Assembly (NCBI RefSeq): GCF_002835735.1 | Contig: NZ_PISD01000049.1 | Coordinates: forward strand, 1 to 64,000 | Source: Cytobacillus horneckiae | GTDB lineage: Bacteria; Bacillota; Bacilli; Bacillales; Cytobacillaceae | Direction: 5' to 3' | DNA length: 64,000 bases | In this document: in pieces, positions 36,416 to 45,887 of the stretch | Layout of the letters: the number at the start of each line of letters is the position of its first letter | How positions within the stretch are numbered: the first letter of the stretch is position 1 | The notes under the pieces: model-generated | Databases searched by the model: none | Told to the model about the DNA's origin: nothing | What the model saw: the letters and a program-made list of their open reading frames with translations, nothing else | Translations under genes and position numbers: made by a program

Positions 36416-37684
36416 ATGTTGAAAAAGAATATGAAGTGGATAGTTTTAGGGGCCATTTTTATCTTAGCCATCGTCAACTATGCCGATAAGATTATTGTCG
36501 GAATCACAGTCAATCCGATTATGGCCGATCTAAGCCTCGACTATGGACAATGGGGGATCGTGGGCAGCAGCTTTTATTGGCTGTTTTCAATTGGTGGCAT
36601 TATCGGTGCCGCATACTCTGATAAGATTGGTACAGCTAAAATGCTTGCCATTATGGCGCTCATCTGGACATTTGCACAGTCGATGTCCCTATTCATTATG
36701 GGGCTTCCATTACTATTATTTAGCCGCATATTATTAGGGGCTGGCGAGGGTCCGTTTTCAGCAGTAGCAGTTAGTCATTTATCCAAATGGTTCAAGCCAG
36801 AACAGCGCGGTCTTGCCATCTCGATATTGAACTTAGGTAATAATGTTGGAAAATCGGTCACTGCACCACTGATCGTCATCTTAATGACCACATTCAATTG
36901 GCGAATTGCTTTTTTCTTCTTTGGTATCGTCAGTTTCGTTTGGTTTTTAGCCTGGTTATGGATTGGAAGACAAAAGCCTGCTGAGGAAATCATTGAAACA
37001 AAAACAACAGTGAATGAAATTGCAGCCACTGTAGAAAAACTTTCTTTTAAAGAATCGCTTAAGCTTTTCTTAACTGCGAAATTTATTTTCACAACGCTCG
37101 CCATCTTTTTCGGAACATCGGCTATCGCGTTTACACTATCATTTAACCCTGCCTATCTCATGAATATTAGAGGATTTAGTGCAGAAACAGCTGCAAACAT
37201 TATCGCAATTGGCGGATTAACTGGTGGTCTATGCGCCGTATTGATTTCGCTGTTCTCAGACAAAGTCTTCAAAAAAACAAAGGATTTTTATCTTTCACGT
37301 ATCCTATTCACTAGTTTATGTTTAATTTTAGGAGGCTCTTCTTATATCGGATATATGTATTTCCAAGGGACGACATTATTAATTATCAGCATGATACTCA
37401 TTAATGCGTTCATGGTCGCCATGTTCTCACTTGCTCCACAAATCGTCAACTCGCTCAACCCGCAGCGACGCGGTTTAATGTACGGAACAGCGATGGGCAT
37501 TGGAAGCACGGCTGGCATCATCGCCCCACTCGTATACGGCTACGTACTGGAATCATTCAGCAACAACCTGTCCGGCGGCTTCATCACCGTTGTCTTCGGC
37601 TTCGCGGCTGGCATTATTATTTGCGGAATCATGCTGTTGATCTTTGGCAGGCAAAAAGCTGGTGGGGATGCGGTTCAGGTTTGA
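36416..37684 (+). CDS. MFS transporter, anion:cation symporter (ACS)-like
   Basis: The 422-residue protein has about 12 membrane helices. Signatures include the first-helix NYADKIIVGITVNPIM, GAAYSDKIGTAKMLAIMALI in loop 2-3 and GEGPFSAVAVSHLSKWFKP in helix 4-5, the pattern of ACS-family sugar-acid or carboxylate importers. Its second half has GGLCAVLISLFSDKVFKKTK. The substrate is unknown. GTGGGGGT is a close ribosome binding site. A sigma-54-like promoter upstream would fit induction by a carboxylate or amino-acid-type carbon source. Confidence 0.88.
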   Translation: MLKKNMKWIVLGAIFILAIVNYADKIIVGITVNPIMADLSLDYGQWGIVGSSFYWLFSIGGIIGAAYSDKIGTAKMLAIMALIWTFAQSMSLFIMGLPLLLFSRILLGAGEGPFSAVAVSHLSKWFKPEQRGLAISILNLGNNVGKSVTAPLIVILMTTFNWRIAFFFFGIVSFVWFLAWLWIGRQKPAEEIIETKTTVNEIAATVEKLSFKESLKLFLTAKFIFTTLAIFFGTSAIAFTLSFNPAYLMNIRGFSAETAANIIAIGGLTGGLCAVLISLFSDKVFKKTKDFYLSRILFTSLCLILGGSSYIGYMYFQGTTLLIISMILINAFMVAMFSLAPQIVNSLNPQRRGLMYGTAMGIGSTAGIIAPLVYGYVLESFSNNLSGGFITVVFGFAAGIIICGIMLLIFGRQKAGGDAVQV

Positions 37685-37872
37685 GTTGAGTGAGGGTTTG
37701 AGGATTTGGGTTATAGTTATTTTTATGGTATTTTAAGTACCCCTATTGGAAATAACAAATGCCTCCCATCAAATGATAATCAGATGGGAGGCATTTCAAT
37801 ATTTCCTTAGTTTAGATAATCGTTTGTTGAAAACACTTGTTAAATCTCCGATTCCAATAGATAATCAACTTT

Positions 37873-38239
37873 TTACTTTGCAACCATGTATAACAATATT
37901 TTTTCCATTTCTTCTTTTGAAAGATTATCTGCACTCATAATGATTTCATATCCTTCTTCTGGTACTTTTATTTTCATACCTTGTATATATCTATCTTCAT
38001 AATAAACGAAATTAATCTCAAAACCCTTTAACTTATATTTACCTATATAATCATATTGTAATCTTTTTTATTCACCCTCCCGATTTTCATCCATTCTCCA
38101 TTGAGTTGTATGAAATCCAGCATTATCTTCATCACGGTATTGTATTTTCACCTATATTATTCTCTTCAGTAGTTACCTGTTCGCTCTTCAATTGATATCC
38201 AACTGGGACATATGGGTGGATGATTGGATAGTCTACCAT
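37873..38239 (-). pseudogene. Degraded second gene of a two-gene operon, unknown function
   Basis: ATG at 38239 with GAGGAGG eight nt upstream starts MVDYPIIHPYVPVGYQLKSE, which stops after about 35 codons. A shifted frame continues VKIQYRDEDNAGFHTTQWRM, reaches a TAA, and resumes with YDYIGKYKLKGFEINFVYYE and VPEEGYEIIMSADNLSKEEM to a stop at 37873. One frameshift and one stop disable it. The C-terminal part recalls DUF4367-like domains of lipoproteins and anti-sigma factors, but this is weak. Confidence 0.6.
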
Positions 38240-38253
38240 CTTTTGAGCCTCCT

Positions 38254-38690
38254 CTAATGTATGGTTACAAGCTCCGTTATTCTATTTTCATATTTTTGTG
38301 CTTTCTTTTGAATCTCTTCTATTCTTTTTGTTTCTACAGCGTTTGGAATCTCTCTATTTTCTGATGCCACCTCATTCAGAATATCCGTTTGTTCTTTCAC
38401 TAATCGATTGTAATCAGCAAATCCCTGTTCTGTAAGATGCCTTTCTACTAATTCAAAGTGGTGTTCAATTCCTGTTAGATTTTCTTTTTCATCAGGGAAA
38501 GTTTCTAGCAGTTCTTCCTTTGAACCAAATATTTTACCTATTAACTATCATCAGCATCTGTTATATAAGAACCTTCAGCTCTCCATGTTGTTACAATAAT
38601 TAATTCTGAAGGAACCATACCAATTATCCACTTAGAATATACCTTCTTTTTCTTCTTTGTTTGCCCTTTTTGCTTGGATAACCCTCATCT
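38254..38690 (-). pseudogene. Degraded first gene of the two-gene operon, unknown function
   Basis: The minus strand reads KKKKVYSKWIIGMVPSELII, then TTWRAEGSYITDADDS, a frameshift at about 38540, then LIGKIFGSKEELLETFPDEK and on through KRIEEIQKKAQKYENRITEL to a stop at 38254. No N-terminus is found. The 97-codon second half has no start codon, so neither piece is a gene by itself. It overlaps the ribosome binding site of the next pseudogene, so both formed one operon. Confidence 0.6.
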
Positions 38691-38861
38691 CTACTCTAAA
38701 TCCACTCCATTTATGGAATATTTCAAGAACAGAGAACTATAGTATAGAAAAGGAAATATAGAAAAAAAGTTTCATTTGGGATTATTTTATAGTCTTTTTG
38801 TGTAAAATTTCGCTACTTTTTTATAAAATATACATAATAGAAAATTGTGGGAGAGAAGAAA

Positions 38862-39248
38862 ATGAAAGATCAGGATTACCTAATTGATCAACTTTATTCG
38901 GATATTTCAATCATTAGTGACCAAATGCATCAAAACAGAGAAAAGTTGGCACGCCTTAAACGTTCTCATCAGAACATAACTGATAAAAAGGAAGAATTTC
39001 CCTCAAACAAAAGGCTGATTGATGAGCCTCAGTTAACTTCATCTGTTTGGGCTGGGAAGCACTCCAATAAGTTTCTTGATATCAGGAACGATATTGAAAC
39101 GGCTTATTTTAGAATCGAAAGCCATGATATTGAGAGGTTGCTTGAAAATATCGAGGAGAAGATTTCCTATTTTGAAGCGGTTAATCAAACACTTACAAAT
39201 TCTATTTCTTCAAAGCGGGAAATAATCTCGCAGTTTAGAAGCTCGTAA
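38862..39248 (+). CDS. DUF5082/YwqH-like LXG partner, second island
   Basis: This 128-residue helical hairpin has WAG at residues 63-65 (SSVWAGKHSNKF) as the WXG-type turn. The first helix starts LIDQLYSDISIISDQMHQN. The chosen ATG has GGGAG 8 nt upstream; a GTG at 38847 inside that site is less likely. It opens a plus-strand operon with the DUF5344 partner and an LXG protein, the same order as at 22.4 kb, and should form a complex with the LXG domain. Confidence 0.83.
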   Translation: MKDQDYLIDQLYSDISIISDQMHQNREKLARLKRSHQNITDKKEEFPSNKRLIDEPQLTSSVWAGKHSNKFLDIRNDIETAYFRIESHDIERLLENIEEKISYFEAVNQTLTNSISSKREIISQFRSS

Positions 39249-39263
39249 ATATGGAGGAAACCA

Positions 39264-39533
39264 ATGTCGGAAATAAAAGTAGTAAAAAGTGAAGTAGAAG
39301 CAGTATTTAAGGAATTAAAAAGCAAAATAGATCCCCTTGATTCGAGTAATCCTCAAATTTGCTTTTCCGAAAGCAAACTGGATTTAACTGAACAGATTAG
39401 CAATATTGAGCAGAACTACTATCAGGTTATCGAACAATATAAGTCCTTGTTAATAAAAGTTGAACAAGATGCTTGGACCAGTATCGAAGCGCTTTTTACA
39501 GCTGATCTGGATCTAGCTAGAAGAAGCAGATAA
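39264..39533 (+). CDS. DUF5344/YwqI-like LXG partner, second island
   Basis: The 89-residue helical protein opens SEIKVVKSEVEAVFKELKSK and ends ADLDLARRSR, matching the pattern of the 92-residue protein at 22761 (STEIKMIKGDVDAALSKLQS). It lies 15 nt after the DUF5082 gene and 20 nt before the LXG start. It is probably the second targeting partner of the LXG toxin. Confidence 0.8.
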   Translation: MSEIKVVKSEVEAVFKELKSKIDPLDSSNPQICFSESKLDLTEQISNIEQNYYQVIEQYKSLLIKVEQDAWTSIEALFTADLDLARRSR

Positions 39534-39553
39534 ATAGGTAAGGAGAAGATAAG

Positions 39554-41139
39554 ATGAAAGTGCTAAAGGTTTCTGAGATTCTTCCTGAATTGGATGCTTC
39601 CATTAAGAAAAAGGATATGGAAAAAAGGCAAATCCTCGATATCCGAAACTCTCTAAACAGGATAATCGACCTGGACCATTCTCTCACAGGACAAACAGGG
39701 GTAGCGATAAAGGAGCACTTGACGGTCCTGCATATCCCTGCCATTCTTTTATTCAATCAATTTTTGGATGATTATATGCAACAGTTAAAAGCAGTTAAGA
39801 GTTCCATTACAAGCTATGAAAACACAAATGGTTTGGTAAGACTGGATTTTATTGAATACGAAGTGAAACAGGGACTCAACCAGCTTGAAAGAATAACAGA
39901 AGATTTGCTTGAATCGATTAATAATGATTTTAATGATGTCAGTGATTTAGTTGGCGGTTCTACTGTTACAATTGCTCCGCTTTACTTTCCAATCGAACGT
40001 GCACGCAAGCATAACAAAACTGTGCTAGAAAATCTAAACGAGCTCGATTATAAAAGCATGAAAGAATTGCAGTCCTCTACAGATGCACTGCAAAGCATAG
40101 CTTCATTTATTGGTAAAATTAAAGGCTGGTCTACTGATGGTATTGCCTTAAGTGACTCTAATGTAAAAGAGATTGAAAAGTACTTTTCCGAAACCGATGT
40201 AATTAGTAAATTGATTGATTCGGCATTGAAGCTGTCTATTGAACAGGGAGATTCGACTTTCGAAGGAAATGTTGCAGACTGGCTTGATAAAATAGGAAAA
40301 ATGAATGGGGGAATAGATGCCGCAAAAGGCTCAATAGCAGCTGCTGTTTTATTATCAAACAAATAGCCCTTACAAAAGACGGAAAAGGTAATTTCGTTAT
40401 TAAAGCCCATCCAGATTGGCTTAAAAGCAGCAATGGAAAATACGGTTCCAGACTTGCCGATACAATCCACAATATCTTAAAAAAAGGAAATTCGAGTTCA
40501 ATCGGTCACATTCAAAATTATTTTTCTAAGTTTCAAAATGCCCCAAGCAGATTGCTTCGACACTTTGTCGGCTTGAATCCGGGAGCGAATGTACAAAGTT
40601 ACCTTAAGATTTTACAAGATCAGCATCCTTATCTGAAATTTTCTTTCTCTCAGGCAGAGGTATACAAACGGGGTGCACTTGACGTGAAGGCTACACTTGG
40701 CCAACTTGCAGATGCTAAAGCGGCAAAAGCAATGGCTAGAAAAATCCCTTATGTCGGAATTCTCTTTTCACTTGGAACTAATGCTGGGGAATTTGTAAGT
40801 GATCAGAACAAGTACAAATCAGAATGGGAAAAAGGAGGCAGGGCAGCAGCTGGAATTGGTATGGATATCGGCATTGCAGGATTAACAGCAGGAGGAGCAA
40901 CTTTAGGAACAATGATCTGTCCAGGCCCAGGAACCTTGATTGGTGGTGCGGTAGGGGCAACCATTGGAATTGTCGCTTCATTCCAGCTAGAAGATAAAAT
41001 TAAAGATGTTGGAGAAAAAGCAGGGAAATGGGCTGGAGAAACATATAAGGATTTATCAAAAGCCGCAGGAGATATAGCTGATGATTTATCTGACAAACTT
41101 TCCGATGCAGGCAACTTTGTCACTGGTTTATTTAAATAG
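39554..41139 (+). pseudogene. LXG protein with glycine-rich hydrophobic tip, broken by a 1-bp frameshift
   Basis: ATG at 39554 with AAGGAG opens an LXG domain (MKVLKVSEILPELDAS ... LDFIEYEVKQGLNQLERI). The frame ends at TAG 40364, after AAVLLSNK. One added A in TCAAACAAATAG restores QIALTKDGKGNFVIKAHPDW and continues without stop through 40552-41139. The tip at about 425-475 is glycine/alanine-rich and hydrophobic (GIAGLTAGGATLGTMICPGP, then LIGGAVGATIGIVASF), like pore-forming glycine-zipper toxins. About 528 residues are expected. If the deletion is real the tip is lost. Downstream genes show no obvious conventional immunity protein. Confidence 0.78.
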
Positions 41140-41967
41140 ATGATATTGAAGGAGATTCTTATGAAAAACACTGTTCCTATCAGTCTATCAACACACGAAC
41201 TCGCTTTCTGCCTTGCTTTATGCGGATATGAAAGCATGGGAAGCCAGATTTTTAACAGCATGCAGTTGTCAGTTGAAAATGAAGCTGACCGTTTTATACA
41301 GGAAACCGAGATTTCCTTAAGAAGAAAAGGGTTTTGGGATGAGGATAGAAGCACAATGCTCGTATCTGGGCTGGAGGATCTTCTTCATCTTTTGGTTCAT
41401 TCTAAGAAAAAAATTCGCTCTATTAAAAGTAACCAAGTTTTGTTTATCCATATGTTAGATCAAAAAAATGTATTATTTCAAGAAATATTGGGACAATCCC
41501 ACTTTTTCTCCATACAGGCTATCGAAGAAGGATTAACCAATCTACTGGAGAAACATTTAGGATTAGACAAGGAAAGCCCAAAGCCGGAGAATGGTTTTCA
41601 AACCCTACTATTTTCAGAGCAAATGTATGACGAATTACATCGACTTGACCCTTCCGTGCTGGAAAAAATGGTAAATGACCCTGCTTTAGATGTAGAACTT
41701 AGACAATTCTTCGCTGATTTCAAGGAGAATAATCAGGAGTTTGACAATATGTCCTTTATGGAGATGGACTATATTAAGGATTACATAGAAATAAAACAAG
41801 TGAATTTCCTACTTCCAAGTAAACACTTTATTTGGAACCTTAACTATGAAAAGATCGAACAGGAAGAAGTTTATATTATTCCGGAAAACATAAACGAGTA
41901 TTGCAAAGGGTTAAACGAAGCCATTATGCATTATTTCTTCCAAGGAACAGCTCCTGCAATTAAATAG
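41140..41967 (+). CDS. T7SS-island accessory protein, paralogue of the 42415 gene
   Basis: The cytosolic 275-residue protein has a start region of NTVPISLSTHELAFCLALCG; ATG 41161 (MKNTVP) follows AAGGAG and is the likely start. It shares its layout with the protein at 42415: helical N-part, LEDLLHLLVHSKKKIRSI against LEEIIDHIVHVERKVRFD, and a late SKHFIWNLNYEKIE against GSEYIWSIDYEKVE. The alpha/beta layout recalls EspG-like secretion chaperones and DUF5081, neither securely. It directly follows the LXG gene, so chaperone or immunity function is likely. Confidence 0.6.
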   Translation: MILKEILMKNTVPISLSTHELAFCLALCGYESMGSQIFNSMQLSVENEADRFIQETEISLRRKGFWDEDRSTMLVSGLEDLLHLLVHSKKKIRSIKSNQVLFIHMLDQKNVLFQEILGQSHFFSIQAIEEGLTNLLEKHLGLDKESPKPENGFQTLLFSEQMYDELHRLDPSVLEKMVNDPALDVELRQFFADFKENNQEFDNMSFMEMDYIKDYIEIKQVNFLLPSKHFIWNLNYEKIEQEEVYIIPENINEYCKGLNEAIMHYFFQGTAPAIK

Positions 41968-42000
41968 GCATTTAATAATCGATTAGGAAGTGTTTTACTA

Positions 42001-42372
42001 ATGAATAAAATAATCGGCTTACTCCTTGCAATTGGCATTTTCACCGGTATTTCCGCTATGTTGACAGGTATTGATATCCCTCTGCCAAGCTCATACATAA
42101 CTGTCGTGTTCGCAAGCAATGGGGTCTTTGCCTTCTTTTCTATTTTCACCCAACGCCTCGTCATGGCTCTCTATGAAACAAATGTGTATGAAGAGCGGTC
42201 TGGATTCCTGAATCAAGCATTCAAATATATTGCTATTTTTACATCAGGCATCAATTATCATGTCCAAAAGGTCCTAAACCGTCTGCCGCTTTTCTTTAAT
42301 AAATTCCTTGCCTTTTGCTTTTTTCTTTCCTTGGTCTGGATCGGTTTTGGGATTATAGGCATTTTCAATTAA
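42001..42372 (+). CDS. Small integral membrane protein of the second LXG island
   Basis: The 123 residues contain about three membrane helices (IIGLLLAIGIFTGISAML, YITVVFASNGVFAFFSIF, FFNKFLAFCFFLSLVWIGFG). No signal peptide cleavage or family is recognised. It stands between two paralogous soluble/membrane accessory proteins. For a pore-forming toxin tip, a multi-pass membrane protein is the expected kind of immunity protein, so this is the best immunity candidate for the LXG protein upstream. Confidence 0.6.
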   Translation: MNKIIGLLLAIGIFTGISAMLTGIDIPLPSSYITVVFASNGVFAFFSIFTQRLVMALYETNVYEERSGFLNQAFKYIAIFTSGINYHVQKVLNRLPLFFNKFLAFCFFLSLVWIGFGIIGIFN

Positions 42373-42414
42373 CATGCAAGGATTATATCAATCATACATT
42401 TAAGGAGAGAAGAT

Positions 42415-43413
42415 ATGTCGAAGAAGGCGCAGTTAACCATTTCAACTCGGGATCTTATAGAAGCATTAGCCCAATCGGAATGCGAAATTTCAGCCCGGGA
42501 AATCGGAAAAGAAAATAAGTGGAAAAAAAGAGAGATCGATAAATTGATTAATAGTGTGGACCAAAAAAATGATAAACTGTTCAGCGGATTAGAAGAAATT
42601 ATTGACCATATTGTCCATGTAGAGCGGAAAGTACGGTTTGATAAAGGTGAAGAATATATTGCCATCTACTCAGCAGATAATCACAAAAATATCATGATTG
42701 AAAAAGTACAGAACAGTAGACATACATTTTACACACAACCATTAGCTGAAGGCTTTATTCAAATACTTTGTGGATTTTATGGATATGCATCTTTGGAAAA
42801 GGTGGATCCAGTGAAAATGAATCTTCAAATTGACAGAGAAACCTATGATCTCATACATACCGTTGCGCCGGAAGGCCTTGATAAAATGATAGTCGATGAA
42901 AAGTTTGAACCGCAAATCCGTACATATCTGCAAGACTTTCGACGGAATGGGAAGATCGAATGTAAGATAATCTATGCAAAAAACACTGGAGGCGCGGTTG
43001 ATTCAGTTGTCCTCTTTGTACCTGGGAGTGAATATATTTGGTCGATTGATTATGAAAAAGTGGAGAATAATCAAATAATCGCAACAAGTAGTTCTACCGA
43101 ACAGTTTTTTCAGCTAATCGAACGCAGCCTTTATGACTATCTAGGTGAATCAATACCACAAAAAAATAATTTGAACAAAAAGAAAAAAGCTGAGAGCAAA
43201 AAGAAATTTTCCTTTCAAAGAGGCCTCTCCTTTTTTGGAAGAGGAAATGTCTTGTTATTAATCCTCCTTCTCTTCTTCTTTTTAAATAAAAACAGTTGGA
43301 GTTATGATGGCGGCACATTTGTTTTATTATTTGCTGTGCAAACAGAACTGGTTATCTTTTTCTTGTCACTTATTGCTTGTTTACCTGCTAAGAAGGAAAG
43401 GGTGCAACAATAA
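42415..43413 (+). CDS. T7SS-island accessory protein with C-terminal membrane helices
   Basis: Residues 1-240 correspond to the protein at 41140. A lysine-rich linker (NNLNKKKKAESKKKF) follows, then two hydrophobic segments (NVLLLILLLFFFLNK and FVLLFAVQTELVIFFLSLIA). It is thus a membrane-anchored version of the same domain. AAGGAGAGA precedes the ATG. A soluble and an anchored paralogue flanking a membrane protein suggest a small complex linked to the LXG protein. The function is unknown. Confidence 0.6.
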   Translation: MSKKAQLTISTRDLIEALAQSECEISAREIGKENKWKKREIDKLINSVDQKNDKLFSGLEEIIDHIVHVERKVRFDKGEEYIAIYSADNHKNIMIEKVQNSRHTFYTQPLAEGFIQILCGFYGYASLEKVDPVKMNLQIDRETYDLIHTVAPEGLDKMIVDEKFEPQIRTYLQDFRRNGKIECKIIYAKNTGGAVDSVVLFVPGSEYIWSIDYEKVENNQIIATSSSTEQFFQLIERSLYDYLGESIPQKNNLNKKKKAESKKKFSFQRGLSFFGRGNVLLLILLLFFFLNKNSWSYDGGTFVLLFAVQTELVIFFLSLIACLPAKKERVQQ

Positions 43414-43442
43414 ATTGTTTGCTAAAATTCATTTCTTAAACG

Positions 43443-43480
43443 AAAATCTCTAGAAATTTTTTTAGGGATTTTCTTTTTTT
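43443..43480 (+). terminator. Terminator of the second LXG island
   Basis: AAAATCTCTA pairs with TAGGGATTTT (one wobble pair) and CTTTTTTT follows. It lies 30 nt past the stop codon at 43413. Confidence 0.75.
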
Positions 43481-43598
43481 AAAATAATTTAGAACTGACT
43501 GCCTCAATAATGCTAAAGCTCCCCCTGACAACTCAGTTTCATAGTGATCATCAAACAACGATGTATATTTTTTGCGTTTTAACTGACAACATTAAGAA

Positions 43599-43636
43599 AA
43601 GGCCTCTATCAGTTCAATAAACTGATAGAAGGCCTT
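43599..43636. terminator. Hairpin in convergent intergenic region
   Basis: AAGGCCTCTATCAGTT pairs with AACTGATAGAAGGCCTT around a short loop. It may serve as a second terminator for either strand. Confidence 0.5.
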
Positions 43637-44038
43637 CAACTTTAAAGATATTTTCAAGTTAGACGATTAAATAGGTCAGCATTTTTTCAAACACTGGTAT
43701 CCACCAATAAATCAAAGGTTTCCAAGGCCTATTACATCATGCCCCTTTAAGATGAAAGTATGTAATACCTTTAACGCTTTGTGTAATTAGCGGTATATCA
43801 ATGTTTATGCAAATAAAAGGTGTAATATCTTTAATGCAAATTTATTGTTTTTCATTCATGCCCATTCTCTACTTATTTCTAGTCAATTAATAGAAATAGA
43901 ATAACCTGTTTACTCATCCTTCTTAAACCCAATCATTATTTTAATTATGGTACGTTTAGAAGGGGAAGTTTTGATTCTAGAAAACATCAATATTACCTAA
44001 GAAGTATCTAACTATATGATTAATCTTTTTTTACCTCA

Positions 44039-45688
44039 TTAGGATCTTATCAATATATTTTTGCTATTTCTCGTTTTCAGAAAAAATTCTAGATGTTCTT
44101 TTAGGAATCCAACATAACGGTCGACCTCTTCTATTGTTGAGTATGGCGAGATCGCAAAAAATTTATGCGCATATACGGATATTCGCTTGTTTGAGTTTGC
44201 TGCTTTCACGAGACACTGCTTTTTTGTATTTCCAAAGAAGACGGTATCTCGTTCGACACCAATCACCTCTGCAAATTCGTCATTAAATTGATTAATTTCC
44301 GTCATTTCTTCTACGGTTAAGAGTCCGTTCAATTCATCATTCCATTTTGTCTTTTCAGGATAAAAACGGAATGTTGTAACGGGAGAAATCTCATTCGTGA
44401 TTACTACATTCGAAATTTCTTTTGTTAACGTCTCTCTAAATGCAATATTGACACGAATATAGTTGGCTAAAAGCTCTTGATAGCCCTCGATTCCAAATGC
44501 TAATAAAGACGCATAAATCGTCAAAGCACTTCCCATTCGCGAGCATTCAAGGGTGTAGCCTGTATGATAGCTACCATAACCACGATTCCCAACATACGGC
44601 GTTTCCGCTTCATCTAAATCAACATACTTAAGATACTCACTATTTTTGATTAAAAATAAACTCGTGATATATGGGGTTTGTCCAAGCTTATGGAAATCAA
44701 AGACCATACTATCTGCAAGCTTGATATGTTTAAACTTCTGTTGATAGGATTTCAATACCTCATGAACGTTGTCTTCAAATCGCAGAGGATTACTTTCAAA
44801 GTCGTAATGATTAAAGAAAGTATACATGCCCCCCATAGCAGAGTCTGCATGGATATAGATTGGAGATATGCCATATGTGCGTTCCAATTCTTCCGCTATC
44901 CGCTTAATTCCCTCAATGTCATCAACCCCAAATGTATCAGTAGTTCCCATTGTGGCAAGGACATACAGAGGAACGCCGCCTTTTGCAATAACATGCTCCA
45001 TTTTTTCTTTTAAATCTTCTAGATTCATAGAATGATCGGCATTAGCTTTCACGCGAATCATGTATTCTACACCAATCCCAGTTGCTTCTACAGATTTATA
45101 CAGACTGTAATGTGATAGCTCTGAACAGAAGCAATAGAGATTTTGCGGTACACCCTTTTGATTAGAGAACGGCGCGTAACGGGCAATGGCAAGGCGTAAA
45201 GAGTTAAAGACAGCCCCTTGTCCTCCCCAAGTTGTATATCCTGCACTGATGCATTCATCATACCCGATTAGTTTGGATAGCATGCTAGTTACTTCGATTT
45301 CTGCTGTAGCTGCTGCTGGGCCTTCCACATCCCAAAGATTGTTCCCATTGACTAGCACCATTACTAAATTCCCGATGATACTAGAAATATTAGGAAGGGG
45401 TGCTGCATTGGCTACATAATTTCGATTGACGTACCTGTGTCCTTCTACCAATTTTACAAGCTCCTGAATCACTTCTTCCATCGGTACACCCGTTTTTGGA
45501 ACATCTGCCTTTTGAATGATACGATTATAATAATCGTCTGTGTACTCTGGCATTTCTCCTAGCGTTAGTTTGTTAGGATCCTTTAATTCATCTATTTTCG
45601 TTAAAATCGTCTTAAAGTAGGACATTAATTCCTCTCTTTGCAAGTCATTTCCGTCCATACTAGGAAACAATTTTTGTATTTTCTTCAT
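44039..45688 (-). CDS. PLP-dependent (group II) amino-acid decarboxylase
   Basis: The 549-residue enzyme has the group II decarboxylase fold. The PLP lysine is in VFDFHKLGQTPY, the phosphate region in GYTTWGGQGAVFNSLRLA, and the cofactor aspartate in IYIHADSAMGGMY. The overall pattern resembles aspartate/glutamate or aromatic-amino-acid decarboxylases; PanP-like aspartate decarboxylases are the closest I can name. It is the last gene of the c-di-GMP riboswitch cluster, 200 nt after the chemoreceptor gene and past a terminator, so it may also have its own promoter. AAGGAGG lies 7 nt before ATG. With the acetyltransferase gene it could make an acylated amine. Confidence 0.82.
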   Translation of the reverse strand: MKKIQKLFPSMDGNDLQREELMSYFKTILTKIDELKDPNKLTLGEMPEYTDDYYNRIIQKADVPKTGVPMEEVIQELVKLVEGHRYVNRNYVANAAPLPNISSIIGNLVMVLVNGNNLWDVEGPAAATAEIEVTSMLSKLIGYDECISAGYTTWGGQGAVFNSLRLAIARYAPFSNQKGVPQNLYCFCSELSHYSLYKSVEATGIGVEYMIRVKANADHSMNLEDLKEKMEHVIAKGGVPLYVLATMGTTDTFGVDDIEGIKRIAEELERTYGISPIYIHADSAMGGMYTFFNHYDFESNPLRFEDNVHEVLKSYQQKFKHIKLADSMVFDFHKLGQTPYITSLFLIKNSEYLKYVDLDEAETPYVGNRGYGSYHTGYTLECSRMGSALTIYASLLAFGIEGYQELLANYIRVNIAFRETLTKEISNVVITNEISPVTTFRFYPEKTKWNDELNGLLTVEEMTEINQFNDEFAEVIGVERDTVFFGNTKKQCLVKAANSNKRISVYAHKFFAISPYSTIEEVDRYVGFLKEHLEFFLKTRNSKNILIRS

Positions 45689-45775
45689 TGTTTTACCTCC
45701 TTGAAGTTTTTACTAGAAGTAGTTTTATTTAAAGAAAATTAAAATCCGATTGGATCTCCTTGCTACCCCAAAAAA

Positions 45776-45813
45776 GAAGCTTCCCACAAGGTAGTTTACT
45801 ACCTATGAGAAGC
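45776..45813 (-). terminator. Terminator between chemoreceptor and decarboxylase genes
   Basis: GCTTCTCATAGGTAGT pairs with ACTACCTTGTGGGAAGC on the minus strand and six T follow. It would reduce read-through from the riboswitch into the decarboxylase gene. Confidence 0.7.
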
Positions 45814-45887
45814 ACTCTTATATTTATCCGTCAGCAAGATGAATTCTTTGCTGCCACTTTAGCTTTCGTAATTTCAACACCATGATT

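Larger units (their letters stand above)
43414..44038. other. Convergent intergenic region with two hairpins
   Basis: No gene is seen. Two hairpins (43443-43480 and 43599-43636) and an imperfect direct repeat, TGTAATACCTTTAACGC / TGTAATATCTTTAATGC, at about 43761 and 43821 are present. Confidence 0.45.

Noticed and set aside
36301-36489. 62-codon frame upstream of and overlapping the MFS gene
   Set aside because: Its ribosome binding site is 13 nt away and it overlaps the MFS start by 74 nt; could be a leader but evidence is too weak.
36775-37104. Antisense frame inside the MFS gene
   Set aside because: Shadow of a clear membrane-protein gene; no start signal and no plausible protein.
40355-40372. 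Programmed -1 frameshift in the LXG gene
   Set aside because: The site TCAAACAAATAG is not a canonical X-XXY-YYZ heptamer and no strong downstream stem-loop was seen; a 1-bp deletion is simpler.
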